A stretch of 8,100 nt of DNA from NCBI GenBank assembly GCA_031269405.1, contig JAISZE010000026.1, positions 1 through 8,100 of the forward strand. The letters are read 5' to 3'. Positions 7,226-8,100 of the stretch are shown here, piece after piece (the first letter of the stretch is position 1; each line of letters opens with the position of its first letter). The translations under genes were made by a program, and so were the position numbers. The DNA comes from Treponema sp. Its GTDB lineage: Bacteria > Spirochaetota > Spirochaetia > Treponematales > Breznakiellaceae. Below the pieces are notes generated by a model that was not told where the DNA came from, did not search any database, and was given only the letters and a program-made list of their open reading frames with translations.

Positions 7226-7636
7226 ATGAGAATTGCAGTTATCAGCGCTCCAGGCAGGCGTAAAGGTATTCCTGAATATGTGAAGTCCCTGGCTAAGGGT
7301 ATGGAGTCAATGGGGCACAGGGTCGATATCATTGACGCCTGGACCGAAGACGGGTTCCGGCTTCCCGGGTATGAATACATCGCCGTCTGCGCCGAGGCGG
7401 TTTCCCTCTGGGGGGGGAAGATGCCCGAGGCGCTCCCCAAGATCCTTGCAGCCGGGAGCGGCCTGGTCGGCAAGAAAAGCGCGGCGTTCCTTAAAAAGAC
7501 CGGCCCTGTTTTTATCAACAAGGCTCTGTGGAACCTTATGAGGGCAATGGAAAAAGAGGGCATGACCGTTAACTGGAGCGAAATCATCCTCAGCGCCCCG
7601 CAGGCCGAAGCCCTGGGGAAACGGATTGGAGCCTAG
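7226..7636 (+). CDS. Small flavodoxin-like protein, function unknown
   Basis: I do not recognise this gene by name. It encodes 136 residues with a flavodoxin-like strand/helix order. The first strand MRIAVISAPG is followed by a loop, a helix (EYVKSLAKGMESMG) and a second strand HRVDIIDAW. A third strand YEYIAVCAEAV leads into a WGGKMPEALPKIL loop and helix. Next come GLVGKKSAAFLKKTG, resembling the central 'GK…' strand of NADPH-FMN reductase or flavodoxin proteins, and a last strand with a C-terminal helix ending in EALGKRI. The FMN phosphate loop of true flavodoxins (S/T-x-T-G-x-T) is replaced by SAPGRRKG, so cofactor binding is doubtful. A run of eight Gs lies at 7410–7417. It starts 57 bases after the UspA-like gene and ends 6 bases before the J-domain gene. 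It is probably an intact hypothetical protein. Confidence 0.75.
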   Translation: MRIAVISAPGRRKGIPEYVKSLAKGMESMGHRVDIIDAWTEDGFRLPGYEYIAVCAEAVSLWGGKMPEALPKILAAGSGLVGKKSAAFLKKTGPVFINKALWNLMRAMEKEGMTVNWSEIILSAPQAEALGKRIGA

Positions 7637-7641
7637 GGGGG
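7636..7641 (+). promoter_or_regulatory. G-rich ribosome binding site of the J-domain gene
   Basis: Six Gs overlap the last base of the preceding TAG and end one base before the GTG at 7643. The spacing is short if all are used, but pairing with the 5' Gs gives a few bases of spacer. An in-frame stop at 7634–7636 means translation cannot start further upstream. Confidence 0.45.
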
Positions 7642-7642
7642 T

Positions 7643-8100
7643 GTGGAAAACTATTACGCCCTCCTGGGTGTTTCCCAGTCCGCTTCGGCCCAGGATATAA
7701 AAAGAGCGTTCCGCGAGAGGGCCAAACGGTTCCACCCGGATATTGCCGGGGAAATTGCCGCAGGGGAAATGCGAAAACTCCTGACTGCTTATAAAGTTCT
7801 TTCCGACCAGGACCGGCGTAACGAGTACGACAGGGCGTACAGCCGTTTTTCCAGAAATTATCATTTTGATTACCGCAGTTTTCTCAGGGAGCGGCATGAT
7901 GATCCTGAAAGCCAGGCGAAGCTGGTGGTTTTTGAGCTGTTCCACCAGGAGGAAGACGCCGCCCTTTCGGTATGGGAAGAACACGGAGGGTTGGATTTCC
8001 CTATGGAAAAATACCTGGATCGCGAGGATTGGATGGACTGTACCTATATCCTTGCTGAGGAGCTTGCGGACCGGGAACGTTATTATGAGTCCTTTATGCT
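7643..8100 (+). CDS. DnaJ-domain (J-protein) co-chaperone, 3' truncated
   Basis: The frame is open to the right edge (152 full codons visible). The start is GTG: the in-frame TAG at 7634–7636 excludes any earlier codon, and the J domain begins right at ENYYALLGVSQSASAQDIKRA. The diagnostic HPD tripeptide is at residues 31–33 (FHPDIAG), and the domain closes with LLTAYKVLSDQDRRNEYDRAY near residue 65. Such domains stimulate the ATPase of an Hsp70 (DnaK). After the J domain there is no Gly/Phe-rich linker and no CxxCxGxG zinc repeats in the visible part. Instead there is an acidic, aromatic-rich segment with helical character (VVFELFHQEEDAALSVW, DREDWMDCTYILAEELADRE). It is therefore not a canonical DnaJ but a J-domain protein of unknown client. 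Whether it extends much beyond the window is not visible. Confidence 0.85.
   Translation, partial: MENYYALLGVSQSASAQDIKRAFRERAKRFHPDIAGEIAAGEMRKLLTAYKVLSDQDRRNEYDRAYSRFSRNYHFDYRSFLRERHDDPESQAKLVVFELFHQEEDAALSVWEEHGGLDFPMEKYLDREDWMDCTYILAEELADRERYYESFM

Noticed and set aside
7307..7984. 225-codon minus-strand open frame across the flavodoxin-like and J-domain genes
   Set aside because: It would run antisense to an HPD-containing J domain and to a frame with clear fold periodicity. No motif of its own.
1..8100. CRISPR array, IS element, phage or other mobile signatures
   Set aside because: No regularly spaced repeats, transposase motifs, terminal inverted repeats, tRNA genes or strand switches were seen. 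The gene block looks like a normal chromosomal operon.

Overview
The window is one strand-uniform, tightly packed bacterial gene block (all genes on +, no gap over 60 bases). Its core is an archaeal/vacuolar-type (V/A-type) rotary ATPase operon in the order I–K–F–E–A–B–D. After it come a UspA-family protein, a small flavodoxin-like protein and a J-domain protein that runs off the right edge. The organism is most likely a spirochaete of the Treponema group. This rests on a bacterial V/A-ATPase with the I–K–F–E–A–B–D order, on the character of the A and B proteins, and on a moderately high G+C content. From memory, Treponema pallidum carries two V-ATPase clusters and one of them has a similar order. 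This assignment is inference, not a search result.

Layout: 1–1484 is the C-terminal membrane domain of subunit I (5' end outside the window). 1481–1816 is the proteolipid K with an N-terminal signal-like segment. 1854–2195 is the central-stalk subunit F and 2195–2800 the peripheral-stalk subunit E. 2793–4583 is catalytic subunit A, 4580–6031 is subunit B, and 6063–6686 is central-shaft subunit D. 6683–7168 is a UspA-like protein with a degenerate nucleotide loop. 7169–7225 is a short spacer with a GC hairpin. 7226–7636 is the flavodoxin-like protein, and 7643–8100 is a GTG-start J-domain protein, 3' truncated.

How the genes work together: A and B form the catalytic hexamer. D and F form the rotor shaft, E is part of the stator, and I and K form the ion channel and ring. 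Most junctions are ATGA or short overlaps, as expected for translational coupling. Subunits C (rotor adaptor) and G/H (the stator partner of E) are not visible and must lie upstream or elsewhere, or be absent. The UspA-like gene is coupled to D by an ATGA overlap and so probably belongs to the same transcript. The last two genes are more loosely attached.

I do not see a previously undescribed system. The core is a known machine. The points worth a second look are the missing subunits, the signal-peptide K with Glu-Gly at the ion site, the UspA-like protein that lacks the ATP-binding glycine loop, the G8 tract in the flavodoxin-like gene, and the unassigned accessory genes at the 3' end. No RNA gene, mobile element, CRISPR array or integration site was seen.
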